64,000 nt of DNA from Arthrobacter sp. C9C5 (GTDB taxonomy: Bacteria; Actinomycetota; Actinomycetes; Actinomycetales; Micrococcaceae). Below the pieces are notes generated by a model. It was not told where the DNA came from and searched no databases. It was given only the letters and a program-made list of their open reading frames with translations. The position numbers were made by a program, and so were the translations under genes. Numbering within the stretch: the stretch's first letter is position 1; each line of letters opens with the position of its first letter. Shown here one piece after another: positions 20,190 to 29,553 of this stretch. Location of the stretch: NCBI RefSeq assembly GCF_013359735.1, contig NZ_JABFMX010000013.1, forward strand, positions 62,001 to 126,000. Reading direction: 5' to 3'.

Positions 20190-20298
20190 GGACCCCAGCG
20201 CAGGAAGTGCATCTGTGCCGCCGCACGGAGCCCACCATAGGAAATGCATCTGTGCCCCTAAGGGACCCCACCGTGGAAATGCATCTGTGCTGTCTTGG
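20190..20298. repeat. 36-bp tandem repeat, three copies
   Basis: Three units start at 20190, 20227 and 20263 (periods 37 and 36). Each has GGACCCCA-like bases followed by a near-identical GGAAATGCATCTGTGC block (20204-, 20241-, 20276-). The spacer bases are less conserved. The pattern is not a CRISPR array because spacers are too short and similar. No gene spans it convincingly. Confidence 0.8.
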
Positions 20299-20882
20299 GG
20301 GCCAGTGCGGCGTCGACAGGCTGCACCCGGACTACTGTGCACTCTTCCTGGCCATGACGAAGTTCCCACTCCGATCGGGAGACAGCAAGTGGCTGCTGAC
20401 CTGGCTGGATTATCCATTACGGCAGGTGGGATGCCACTGGTCACAGCCAGCCGCGGTGCACCACAGGCGCAGTGGTGGCCCGTGGTGGGGGCACCGCCTG
20501 GCGTTGCGGGACGAAGCTGCACGGTGTGCGGAGCCGTGGCTATTGACTCCCCCGTCCTCCCTCACGCCCGTGAACTGTCCACAGTCGACACGATCCGACG
20601 TCGGGGCGCACGACAGTGCGGCCGGCGGTCGCAGCTGAGCACCGTAAGTTTCAGACGTCCTCCCCCAGTAAGGCCCAGGCGTAGTCCCGGGTCGGAGATT
20701 TGAGCTGTGAGCCAGTCGGCTTTCCCCAGGGCTGACTACGAGGGAGTAGTGGTTCGGCACCTCCTCTGAGGTAGTCCTCGGCGGCCTGCTTGTGCATTGT
20801 CCGCTAGTACGGAAGTCGCGAGACGCAGCCCGGGCGGCGCACTGACTGCGTCGCAGGCTGGCTCATGAGCGGTGGATATCGC

Positions 20883-20891
20883 TGTGGATAA
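20883..20891 (-). promoter_or_regulatory. DnaA box within parS region
   Basis: Perfect TTATCCACA on the minus strand. A one-mismatch copy in the same orientation follows at 20895-20903. It lies about 100 bp from parS site 5. Confidence 0.6.
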
Positions 20892-20996
20892 CTTTGTGGA
20901 TTACTTTCGGGCTGCGGTGGACAGTGGAGCCGGGAACTGCGGTTCCGTCCGGGCCGGATGCTCCGTCGATTGTTGGTCCGCTTCGGCGGCCCATAT

Positions 20997-21012
20997 TGTT
21001 TCACGTGAAACA
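20997..21012. other. parS: parS site 5
   Basis: Perfect match to TGTTTCACGTGAAACA, 1185 bp from site 4. Confidence 0.95.
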
Positions 21013-21216
21013 GGACGCCCCACATGGCGTCGCCCGCGACCGTACACACAAATGACCTTAAAATCCACAGAGTCTGGTTAAATTCACTGGCATCCGGTGC
21101 AGGGGTTCGACTTTGGGCAGATGGCCGAGGGAGCTGGCCTTTGAGCGTGTACGGGGTAGTAGCTTGTCGACGGCTGCGTTCAGGCTGGAAGTCCGCAGGC
21201 TGGTGTCAAGTCGTCC

Positions 21217-21284
21217 TGTGGATAGCGCTGTGCGTAATGTCTCAGTGTCCTGTGGAAAACTGTGTGCATAACTTCTGTGGAGAA
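21217..21284 (-). other. Array of five degenerate DnaA-box-like motifs
   Basis: TGTGGATAG, TGTGCGTAA, TGTGGAAAA, TGTGCATAA and TGTGGAGAA occur in one orientation at 21217, 21229, 21251, 21263 and 21276. Each keeps the TGTG of the reverse-complement DnaA box (TGTGGATAA), with one or two changes. Spacings are 12, 22, 12 and 13 bp. The regular orientation suggests a low-affinity DnaA array, which is inference. Confidence 0.45.
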
Positions 21285-22496
21285 GATGCTGTGCACTTGC
21301 CCGCCATCCCTGGTTCGACACCGGGAGGGTAGTGCAGCGCTTCAATTTTGCCGGCCGGGGGTGGCGCGGGGGGGCAGCTAACAGCGAGGATTGCTTCGGT
21401 CCGAGCAAGTGGGAATGCGCCTCGGTGGGCACTTCGGGGCCACGGTGGATCCTTGCTCACTGGGCGCCAGATGCAGCAACGCCGTCGAAAGTCCGGTGCT
21501 GCACACGGACTATTTCCAAACCTCACGCATGGATTCCAGCGCCTGCGCCTTCCGTTGGTGGGCCGTCTGACGGAGGGGTCGCAACGGCGTTCCCCTAGTC
21601 CGACGGTCCCGGTCCCGCGTACCGCATTGCTCCCGCGAAGGGGCGCGTCAGTCCCATGCCGGCCAGGTTAGGGACGGCGCACTAGATGTTGCCTGCGTTG
21701 TTGCCCCGCCGTAGGGAAGTCCTCCGGAGTGCACGAGTCCGACGTCGACGGGCACGGGGTTCGGAACAGTGTCCGAGTGCCGCAATCCCCCAGCCGAGCA
21801 TAGGCGGTGTGGGCCAGCGTTGGTCCTCGTTTCCTTTCGGCACCTAGCTTCCGGTTGGGGGTTTGAGTCCTCTCGATCGCCGAGTCCAGAGTGGTGGCTG
21901 CGAGGTTTGCTTTTCAGCGGCGACCTGGAACGGCTTGTCGCAGGTTTGAGTCAGGCCGCGGACTTCTCGTGGTGCTCTGCGGACGCAGGCTGCCAGGCGC
22001 CGAGGATAGCTCCCGCAGTCACCCCCGGTCTGCTTCCCGGGATATCCCCGGAGTTCAATGCTGCCCCCGCTATCGGGCATGTCCGCCCGGTGAGCCGGCC
22101 TGCCGCGGGGAATCCAGCCTGAGGAACAGGCCCTCGTGCCAACTGTCCCCGTCGACAGGCATTCCGTGTCCGTCGCGGCCTACCAGGGCGGGTGCTGCTG
22201 CGCAAGACGGGCCTCAACGGCTCCAGATCCCCTTGGCACTGAGGACAGGTTCCTCCCAAACAAGGTATTCATCCGCCGGTCCAAGGCTTGGTGGAGGGCT
22301 GCCGAACGTAGAGCTCGGACCTGGCCGATAGCCGGAAGGCTGTTTCGGCGATTCGAACGAGCTGGATGCCAGTCGTGGAGTCCGATGTTCTGCCAAACCT
22401 ATAGCGACTGCAGGTCAATTGCTGTGCGTGGAGATCGTACGAGTGGCATGTTGCCCGGCCAAGGGGTTTCTAGGCGGCAGTCGGGCTGTGGGGCGG

Positions 22497-22512
22497 GGTT
22501 TCACGTGAAACA
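22497..22512. other. parS: parS site 6
   Basis: GGTTTCACGTGAAACA matches at 15 of 16 positions with an intact 14-bp core. Confidence 0.92.
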
Positions 22513-22876
22513 TCGCCGAGTAGCCCCAGAATTGCGGGAGCGTTTGCATTCCATTGTTGGGCGCCATGGTACTTCCGGAGCGCGGTGGAAAGGTAGGTTG
22601 ATTGTTCCCATTTCCTTTGGGAAAGGCTCACTGCGGTGTCAGTTAGTTCTGCATCGGACCCCCGGAGTGCCGGGCAAGGGGAGACGAGGGATTAGGACTG
22701 CCGTGGCTTCGAGTTGTGCGTCCCCATGCGGTGCTATTTCGAGTCATTCGGTGCTTATGAGGACCTTTTGATAGTGGACTACCGGTACTGGTCCAAGCCG
22801 GGCTCAAGAAGTGGGGAAGGGCAAACGACCTCCGGGAGAGTGGACGGTCCTTGTTTACTTTGTTGTACTGGAATGG

Positions 22877-22892
22877 TGTTTCACGTGAAACA
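22877..22892. other. parS: parS site 7
   Basis: Perfect match to TGTTTCACGTGAAACA. Confidence 0.95.
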
Positions 22893-23208
22893 TGTTCCTC
22901 CGGTGTGGAACGTGCAGTGAGCACGATTTGCCGGGTCTAGGGCTACACTCTCAGTCCCGTGCCGTCAATGAGCAGGGCCCCCACCAGGGAACAGATGAAC
23001 GGATCCGTTCCCCAGCCGACGGGAGGTGCCGCTTGCGGTAGCCAGGTCGTCAGTACGAGTCGGTAGCTGGTCTACTCAACCAGACAGCCCACACACTATG
23101 TCCTGGAGCCCCCGGACGCTCTTTCGGTCCCTGCGTCGCACGTATTCGCACGGTGTGGGAGCGAATCGGCGTAAGGCGCAACGATTTCCGAAACCGCAGT
23201 GGGGCGAT

Positions 23209-23224
23209 GGTTGCACGTGAAACA
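23209..23224. other. parS: Degenerate parS-like site 8
   Basis: GGTTGCACGTGAAACA has one perfect half (CACGTGAAACA) and two mismatches in the other half (14/16). It breaks the palindrome, so affinity is expected to be reduced. It lies between two perfect sites. Confidence 0.6.
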
Positions 23225-23392
23225 TGTCCACCCCCGAAGGTCGCAGCCCTCCAGGGATGTAGGGAGCTCGTGTGCGGAGGTTAGGATCTCTTACCGAAAG
23301 AGTTTGAGAAGGGCCGATTTAAGGGGCTAGTCCCGCCTCGGAGCGTGTGCTTGCCGCTCACAGCCCAATCCACACCCGGCACGCGAGGGTAG

Positions 23393-23408
23393 TGTTTCAC
23401 GTGAAACA
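23393..23408. other. parS: parS site 9
   Basis: Perfect match to TGTTTCACGTGAAACA. It is the outermost site of the cluster, about 640 bp before the trxA terminator. Confidence 0.95.
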
Positions 23409-24045
23409 TTTCCCCGGGGGGCCCATTCGCTCCGGCCGCACCACGAATCAGGAAGCACTCCGTTCACGAGAGTCACCAGCGACATTCCTGGTTTCGCCAA
23501 AGGGTGCCGCCACCCCAACGGGACACAGCTCCGCGTTCCGAAGCGAGGACACGACTTTGGGATTCCGTGCGTGTACCGGCCCGCCGACCACTACCTGCTC
23601 CCCCGATGAATCCTTCGAACAGTGATCTCGCGCCTACCCCGGCTAAGGCCCCCGCTTGCACGGAAACTCGTGCCGACCTGGCCAAAGAGAGCACGTTAAT
23701 CAACGGCATGATGTTGCATTCATGCCGCAGGCCCGAAGGGTCGGCATTCTGGGTGGTGTCGAGCGACGATGGAACGGTCCGGAAGAACACAGGCGGCCAC
23801 TTGGCAAAGGGCAGCGCCGGCGTCGGCAGGCGACCCCTGCCCAACTCCGGAATGGACCTGGCCACCTGCTCAGCCCGCCATCCGAGCTCCGGCGCGGCCC
23901 CGCCATCAAACCGCCGGCCTGGTCCTCCAGCCGCAGACTGGCTCCCACCTTCAGGCGCAGTCCCCCGAGCTGCGTTCCTCCAATCCGACGGGCCGGCATA
24001 GGAAAGCCCGAATCCCGAGTCGCCCGAAACCAAAAAACGCGGAAA

Positions 24046-24089
24046 CCAAAAAACGCTGGCCCCCTACTCCGTGAGTGGGGACCAGCGTT
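24046..24089 (-). terminator. trxA Rho-independent terminator
   Basis: On the minus strand a stem AACGCTGG...CCAGCGTT (24082-24089 with 24052-24059, extended inward by GTCCCC/GGGGGC pairing) is followed by six T. It starts 45 nt past the trxA stop. Just beyond it the 16-bp unit GAAACCAAAAAACGCG is tandemly duplicated (24026-24057), which repeats the T-tract on the minus strand. Confidence 0.85.
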
Positions 24090-24133
24090 ATGGCAGGCCT
24101 TTTGATCGGGCCGGCCCGAAACTGCCTTACAGG

Positions 24134-24460
24134 CTAGGACAGCACGTCGGCGAATTCCTTTTCAAAGAACTGCTTGGGCTTGGCGCCGATGACGGTGCTC
24201 TTCACTTCCCCACCCTGGAACAGGTAAACGGCCGGGATGGAGGTGATGCCGTATTCAGCAGCGATGGCCGGGTTGTCATCGACGTTCACCTTGACGACGT
24301 TGACCTTCTCGCTGTACTCGACGGAGATCTCGTCCAGGATCGGACCAAGCTTGCGGCAGGGACCGCACCATTCGGCCCAGAAGTCCACGATGACGGGCTT
24401 GTCGGCTCCCAGCACGTCGGTGCTGAAGCTAGCGTCTGTTACGTCTTTAGCGTTGCTCAT
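24134..24460 (-). CDS. trxA: Thioredoxin
   Basis: A 108-residue thioredoxin with the redox motif WAEWCGPCRKLGP at about residues 29-41 and the cis-Pro loop ITSIPAVYLFQGGE. It reduces protein disulfides in the cytoplasm. It lies 37 nt downstream of trxB in the same orientation, so both are probably one transcript. The order trxB-trxA beside the par genes is conserved in Actinobacteria (Rv3913-Rv3914). Confidence 0.97.
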   Translation of the reverse strand: MSNAKDVTDASFSTDVLGADKPVIVDFWAEWCGPCRKLGPILDEISVEYSEKVNVVKVNVDDNPAIAAEYGITSIPAVYLFQGGEVKSTVIGAKPKQFFEKEFADVLS

Positions 24461-24497
24461 AACCTTGTCTTTCTCTTAGATGCTTGCCGCGCGCCGC

Positions 24498-25454
24498 TTA
24501 GGCGTGGAGGTCTGCGAGGTAGTGCTCGACGTCGAGCGCGGCCACACAGCCCGAACCCGAAGCGGTGATGGCCTGGCGGTAGGTCGGGTCGATGACGTCG
24601 CCGGCAGCGAAGACGCCCTTGACGCTCGTCTTGGAAGTACGGCCCTGGACGGCAATGGTGCCTTCCGGTGAAAGGTCCAGCTTGCCCTTGACGAGGTCAG
24701 TGCGGGGATCATTCCCGATCGCAACGAAGACTCCAGTCACGGCGAGCTCGGTTTCGGTGCCGTCAACGAGGTTCTTCAGCCGCAGGCCGGTGACCTTGTC
24801 GCCTCCCAGCACGTCCTCTACGCCGCTGTTCCAGATGAAATTGATCTTCTCGTGGGCGAGGGCGCGGTCGGCCATGATCTTGGAAGCGCGGAGCGTGTCG
24901 CGGCGGTGAACCACAGTGACGGACTTCGCGAACTTGGTCAGGAACAGCGCCTCTTCCATTGCCGAGTCACCGCCGCCGATGACGGCAATGTCCTGATCCT
25001 TGAAGAAGAATCCGTCGCAGGTTGCGCACCAGCTCACGCCGTGGCCCGAGAGACGCTTTTCGTTCGGAAGGCCAAGCTCGCGGTAGGCAGAGCCGGTCGA
25101 CAGAATGATGGACCGCGCCTGGAAGGTCTCCCCCGTCCCGATGGTCACAGTCTTGATGTCGCCGTCCAGGTCCAGTTCGGTGACGTCCTCGAACTGGATT
25201 TCAGTGCCAAAGCGCTCGGCCTGCTTTTCGAAGTTTTCCATGAGGTCCGGGCCCATGATGCCATCCGGGAAGCCTGGGTAGTTCTCGACGTCGGTGGTGT
25301 TCATCAGCTCTCCACCGGCGGTGACGGAACCCGCCAGGAGCAGCGGCTTCAGGTTGGCGCGCGCCGTGTAGACCGCGGCGGTGTAGCCTGCGGGCCCGGA
25401 GCCGACGATGATGACATCACGTACTTCGGACGCGGTGTTTTCTGCGTTGCTCAC
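24498..25454 (-). CDS. trxB: Thioredoxin-disulfide reductase
   Basis: An FAD/NADPH enzyme that reduces thioredoxin. The 318-residue form starts at the GTG at 25454 ([20 protein letters not shown]), preceded by AGGAAGAGG; the frame is open 40 codons further upstream but without family similarity. Motifs are FAD-binding [16 protein letters not shown], the redox centre WCATCDG, NADPH-binding [13 protein letters not shown], and C-terminal [25 protein letters not shown]. It pairs with trxA downstream. Confidence 0.97.
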   Translation of the reverse strand: MSNAENTASEVRDVIIVGSGPAGYTAAVYTARANLKPLLLAGSVTAGGELMNTTDVENYPGFPDGIMGPDLMENFEKQAERFGTEIQFEDVTELDLDGDIKTVTIGTGETFQARSIILSTGSAYRELGLPNEKRLSGHGVSWCATCDGFFFKDQDIAVIGGGDSAMEEALFLTKFAKSVTVVHRRDTLRASKIMADRALAHEKINFIWNSGVEDVLGGDKVTGLRLKNLVDGTETELAVTGVFVAIGNDPRTDLVKGKLDLSPEGTIAVQGRTSKTSVKGVFAAGDVIDPTYRQAITASGSGCVAALDVEHYLADLHA

Positions 25455-25644
25455 TAAACGGTGAACCTCTTCCTTTGTCGATGCGCCCGCCTGGGTGGCC
25501 GGCCACATGGCACAACTAATGTGGGCAGCTGAATATTCCACCCACACCGGGCGCGGCGCAGCCGTGCCCACCACTCAGGGTACCGGTAGCCAAGGGGTTG
25601 GAGCGTTTGCTTTCCCGCGGGTTACGGCCTCCAACGGGAGGCAG

Positions 25645-27186
25645 TTACTGGATTTTGATCTCGGCCAGGCGCAGGCCGTAGCCGTAGCGGGTCTTGGGTG
25701 CGGCGAGCTTGGGCAGGCTCTTGATGGAAACGATTACGTACTGTGCCTTGACCGGTTCCTGCAGGGGCATGGTGAGCTCCGGGGAGGTGAAGCTGTTGCT
25801 GCCTACCTGCTTGGCGCCGTCGAGCGTGGGCCGGTCGTTGGTGAAGATGCTGATGTTGCCGCCGGACGCGCCAAGCTGGCTCAGGGTCACCGAGGAAATC
25901 TGGGCCGGACCCTTCAGTTTGACGACGAGCGGCACGCCGTCGGGAGCAAAGCCGCCCCAGCCGTCGGTGGCAAATTCCATGTCGGACCAGTAGCTGGCGG
26001 CGTTGCCGTCGTAGGTCTTGACCAGGTCGCCGTCGTAGGTAGCGGCGAAGTCGAAGTTGCCCTGCCGGGTGACTGACTCGATAGCGGGGGGAACCGCGGC
26101 CGGCGGCGCACTCTGGGTGGCGGAGGGCGTGTCCGACTTCGTGGGCGCGCCGGGGGACGCCGTGGTCTTGGCGGCCTGGGGCGTGCCGCCCTTGAAGAGG
26201 CCGCCAAGGTTGGTGACGGCGAAGATCAAGCCAATCACCAGCACGGCGGCCAGCAGGGCGCCGACGAGCCAGCGCAGGGACCGCGGTTCGCGCCGGGGTG
26301 CGTCGTCGTCATCATCGTTGTCATAGTCGTCGTAGCGGTCCTGGGATTCGCTCTTCTTCGCGAACGCCGGGAAACTCCGCGCCGCGCGGCCGTCGCCAGT
26401 GCCCTTCGCACTGGCCGCCTGCATCGCCATCGTCCGCTGGTCAGGCTGGGCATCGTCGTAGTCGTCGTCCTCCCAGCGGGAGACCTTCGGCGCCTCGGGG
26501 GCGGGCTGTGCGGCCTGAACGGGCTGGGCGGCCGTTGGCTGCGCCGTAGCTTCCTGCGGCGCGGTCTTCGGGGACCTCGAAGCGTTGGCCGCGGCAGCTC
26601 CGGCGGCTACGCCGGCGGCCCCGGCAGCTGCCGCCCCGGCACCACGGGCACCAGCGGCCGGTGAGGCCGCCGGCGGAGCAGGAACGCGCTGCGCGGGCGC
26701 CGCCGGCGTCGGGGGCAGTTGCCCGGCCTGGCGCTGTTGCTCTCCGTAGTTGATGTACCCGGCGTCGACTTCCTCGTCGTCGTAGAGTCCGTCATAGGTC
26801 TCAGGTTCGTTGGAGCGTGGCTGGCCGAAGATTTCGCTGCCCAGCGTGTCGGTGAAGAAGGGCTCGACGTACGGCGGGTTGGAACTCACCACGAGGTCCA
26901 GCAGGTCCGCGGCCGAAGTGTGGTTGGTGATCAGGTAGGTGGCAGCATCGCTGACCCCAAGGTCAAGGATCTGGACGTGGCCGGGCCGCTCGCCGGTAGC
27001 CACTTCGCGGGCGCTCTGGGCGACCTGGTCGGCGTTGCCCGGGCCGGCTACGAGGATGCTCACCGGCCGGTTCAGTACCTGATCCACTCCGTCCAGCACC
27101 AGATCCTGGTCATGCGAGGTCAGAACCATGGCAGTGACCTTGTAACGGCCGCCAAGTACTGATCCGACATCGATCGGGTGGGACAC
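25645..27186 (-). CDS. Kinase-N-lobe-like / TM / discoidin-like membrane protein (MviN partner)
   Basis: The 513-residue protein starts with GTG behind a strong AGGAGGAG site. Residues 1-110 look like the N-lobe of a Ser/Thr kinase (VGSVLGGRYKVTAMVL). The VAxK lysine is replaced (VSILVAG), and no HRD or DFG motif follows, so it cannot be an active kinase. Residues about 160-300 are Ala/Pro-rich and then acidic. One membrane helix (LVGALLAAVLVIGLIFAV) lies near residue 310. The outside part ends in a galactose-binding / discoidin-like domain (YDGNAASYWSDMEFATDGWG to YGYGLRLAEIKIQ). M. tuberculosis MviN (Rv3910) carries a pseudokinase, TM helix and similar external domain fused to the flippase; here they are a separate gene 171 nt downstream of murJ. 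Confidence 0.75.
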   Translation of the reverse strand: MSHPIDVGSVLGGRYKVTAMVLTSHDQDLVLDGVDQVLNRPVSILVAGPGNADQVAQSAREVATGERPGHVQILDLGVSDAATYLITNHTSAADLLDLVVSSNPPYVEPFFTDTLGSEIFGQPRSNEPETYDGLYDDEEVDAGYINYGEQQRQAGQLPPTPAAPAQRVPAPPAASPAAGARGAGAAAAGAAGVAAGAAAANASRSPKTAPQEATAQPTAAQPVQAAQPAPEAPKVSRWEDDDYDDAQPDQRTMAMQAASAKGTGDGRAARSFPAFAKKSESQDRYDDYDNDDDDDAPRREPRSLRWLVGALLAAVLVIGLIFAVTNLGGLFKGGTPQAAKTTASPGAPTKSDTPSATQSAPPAAVPPAIESVTRQGNFDFAATYDGDLVKTYDGNAASYWSDMEFATDGWGGFAPDGVPLVVKLKGPAQISSVTLSQLGASGGNISIFTNDRPTLDGAKQVGSNSFTSPELTMPLQEPVKAQYVIVSIKSLPKLAAPKTRYGYGLRLAEIKIQ

Positions 27187-27357
27187 GGGCTCCTCCTAGG
27201 CTGTCCGGGAACTGCCGGCCTCGGCGACTTCGTCAGTCACCTAAGGCCCCCGGTAAAGCCGGTTGACCCTTCGTCTGCAACTCCCCTTGTTAGTCTTCGA
27301 TCCTAGCCGATGCAGTGTCCGCGCCGCGTGATCCCGGCGACGGGCGCATGAAAGGCG

Positions 27358-29460
27358 TCATTTTTTCCTTCGCCGGTCGAACGGGAAGTAGGGGTTGTGA
27401 CCGGCCTGGCCCTGATAGGTCCGGCGCCCCGGCAGCGGAATTTCGGCACGGCCCTGGCTGCCCTGGGCGGTGCCCGGGAGTTCCTCCTCGGGAAGGTAAC
27501 TGCCGTCCGCCGCCCAGCCCCGGCCGTCCCCGGTACCCAGGTCGGGGCCGGCACGGAAGGAGGCGGCGTCGAATTCGCCCGAGATCCGGGGAATCAGGCC
27601 GGTATCCACCGACGTGGTGGCGCGTTCCGGCGCCGGGCGCGGCGGTGCCGGAACTTCGCGCGCAACGGCTTCACCGGCGCCCGGTTCGGCTTCAAGCTCC
27701 GGGGCGGTTTCCGGGCCGGGGGCGGCGGGAGTGCGCCGCAGGCGGCCCAGCAGCGGCTGCAGCAGGTCCTCCAGTTCCGTGACCCGGAGGACTTTCAGCA
27801 GGACAAAGTAGACGGCGAGCATGACGGGGCCGACGACGACGACCGTCACCAAGGCTGCGGGCCGGCTGCTCCAGGCGAAGCCGTCGGCCTGGTAGCTGCC
27901 CATCAGCCACAGGGCGCCGGCGCCTGCGATGGCCGAACCGAGCGCGGCGTAGCCCATGCGGATGTAGGAGCTGGCCACACGCGGACCGTCGAGGTGCCCG
28001 AGGAGCCGGCGGAGGAAGAAGGCACTGACCATGACCGAGAGGATGTTGCCGCCCGTGTAGAGAATCGCGATCGCGAAGATGATCTGGTCAAAGGGCAGGA
28101 ACTGGATAAAGAACGCCGACACCACGTTGACCAAGGCCAGCACCAGCTGGATGAAGAACGGGGTCCGCGCATCCTCGTTCGCGTAGAACACCCTGGACAT
28201 CATGAAGTTCGCGCTCATGAACGGGGTGCTGAGCGCCAGGATGGTGAGCGTCTGGGCCAGCATGACGCCGTCCTGCTTGTGGCCGCCCGAGAAGAACATG
28301 CCCAGCGGTCCCGCGAGGGCGAAGAGCGCCAGGGCGCCGAAGACCGTGGCGACGGCCATGGTGCGCAGGCCATGCGACAGGGCCCGCCGAAGCTCGGCCC
28401 GGTTGCCGTCCTGGGAGGCGCGGGTCATGCGGTTGAACAGCACCGTGGCCAGCGAGAGCGCGATGATGGAGTGCGGGAGCAGGTAGAGCTGGCTGGCCAC
28501 TTCGAGCACGGCGTTGCCTGGCAGGGTTGCCGCCGTGGCGTGGTCCCCCGCGCGTTCCAACCGGAGCCGCTCGGCACCCGGGATCGTGGCGATGCGCATG
28601 ACGTAGAGGAACGCCAGCTGCCCCGCGGCCGCGGTGGCCAGCGTCCACACGCTCAGTTTCGCCGCCTGGCCCAGGCCCACGCCGCGCCAGCCGAAACGCG
28701 GCCGCAGGCCCAGCCGCAGCCGGAAGACCGGAACCAGCAGGATGGCTGTTTGCGCCACCACGCCAATCGTGGAGAACCCCGCCACCAGGAAGGTCTGGAA
28801 AGAGCCCCAGTTGTCGAGCGTGTGCGGGTTGCTCGCGTTGGCGCCGAGGATTCCGATGAACATGCCCAGCCCGGCAATCGCGACGATGTTATTCAGGATC
28901 GGCGCCCACATGGCGGGACCGAAGGCGCCGTTGGCGTTGAGCACCTGGGTGAGCAGGGCGTACAGGCCGTAGAAGAAGATCTGCGGAAGGCACCAGAACG
29001 CAAAGGCCACGGCCAGCGACTTCTGCTGCGGCGAATAGCCCTGCGTGGTCAGTTCAATCACCCACGGCGCGAGGAGGGTCACCAGCAGCGTCAGGGAAAG
29101 CAGCACGACGACGGCCAGGGTCAGCAGGCGGCTGATGTAGTCCGCCCCGCGGTCCGGCGCCTTGCTGGCCTTGATGATCTGCGGCACCAGGACGGCATTG
29201 AACACCCCGCCGGCCACCAGCAGGAAGATCAGGTTCGGCAGGTTGTTGGCGTTGATGAAGGTGTCGGTGACCGTGGATCCGAGGCCGAGGGCGGCTCCCA
29301 GCATCCAGGTCTTGCCGAAGCCCAGGAAACGCGAAACCAAGGTTCCGGCAGCCATGACGGCGCTGGACCGCGCCTCTCCGGAGTGGGCGGCCTGAGGGGC
29401 GGCGGTGCCGGAGGGGACGGACTTTTCAGAATGGGGCTTGGCGGCAGACATTATCTTCAT
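27358..29460 (-). CDS. murJ: Lipid II flippase MurJ/MviN
   Basis: A MOP-superfamily flippase that moves lipid-linked peptidoglycan precursors across the membrane. The protein is 700 residues from the ATG at 29460 (MKIMSAAKPHSEK), chosen for its GGGTGAG site. It has about 14 membrane segments: AGTLVSRFLGFGKTWMLGAAL with the early conserved Arg, and NANNLPNLIFLLVAGGVFNAVLVPQI. The last 130 residues are a cytoplasmic Pro/Glu/Ala-rich tail with no kinase domain, unlike mycobacterial MviN. It lies between the NUDIX gene and the pseudokinase-like gene. The Rv3909-like (DUF6049) gene often found here is absent. Confidence 0.95.
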   Translation of the reverse strand: MKIMSAAKPHSEKSVPSGTAAPQAAHSGEARSSAVMAAGTLVSRFLGFGKTWMLGAALGLGSTVTDTFINANNLPNLIFLLVAGGVFNAVLVPQIIKASKAPDRGADYISRLLTLAVVVLLSLTLLVTLLAPWVIELTTQGYSPQQKSLAVAFAFWCLPQIFFYGLYALLTQVLNANGAFGPAMWAPILNNIVAIAGLGMFIGILGANASNPHTLDNWGSFQTFLVAGFSTIGVVAQTAILLVPVFRLRLGLRPRFGWRGVGLGQAAKLSVWTLATAAAGQLAFLYVMRIATIPGAERLRLERAGDHATAATLPGNAVLEVASQLYLLPHSIIALSLATVLFNRMTRASQDGNRAELRRALSHGLRTMAVATVFGALALFALAGPLGMFFSGGHKQDGVMLAQTLTILALSTPFMSANFMMSRVFYANEDARTPFFIQLVLALVNVVSAFFIQFLPFDQIIFAIAILYTGGNILSVMVSAFFLRRLLGHLDGPRVASSYIRMGYAALGSAIAGAGALWLMGSYQADGFAWSSRPAALVTVVVVGPVMLAVYFVLLKVLRVTELEDLLQPLLGRLRRTPAAPGPETAPELEAEPGAGEAVAREVPAPPRPAPERATTSVDTGLIPRISGEFDAASFRAGPDLGTGDGRGWAADGSYLPEEELPGTAQGSQGRAEIPLPGRRTYQGQAGHNPYFPFDRRRKK

Positions 29461-29553
29461 CGTCTCACCCGGGCGCGCCTTTGTGCGTAATCCGGGCACC
29501 CGGGCGGCGCGGATTCCCGGCCGTCCGGCGCGGAGCGGCCGCCGGCGGAAGCC

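Larger units (their letters stand above)
18789..24045. other. 5.3-kb parS-bearing intergenic (centromere) region
   Basis: No ORF here has a recognisable domain, a consistent ribosome site, or the third-position G/C pattern of the flanking genes. Every open frame is short and of odd composition. Base composition looks more balanced than the neighbouring genes. The region lies between convergent parB and trxA and carries eight parS or parS-like sites. It also has several DnaA-box-like sequences (for example a perfect TTGTCCACA on the minus strand at 19185-19193 and a perfect TTATCCACA on the minus strand at 20883-20891), a 36-bp tandem repeat and a 20-bp palindrome. I interpret it as a dedicated centromere rather than decayed genes, but decay cannot be excluded. 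Confidence 0.8.

Noticed and set aside
20190..20298. Possible CRISPR array
   Set aside because: The repeats are tandem with about 20-bp similar spacers, only three copies exist, and no cas gene is in the window.
21308..21325. tRNA T-arm-like CCTGGTTCGACACCGGG, and another near 21862
   Set aside because: Neither has a matching acceptor, D- or anticodon arm at the correct distance, so no tRNA or clear tRNA remnant can be supported.
18827..24001. Many ORFs of 60-211 codons in the parS region
   Set aside because: They overlap in several frames on both strands, lack ribosome sites and domain signatures, show odd composition, and contain parS sites that translate differently in each frame. None is supported as a gene.
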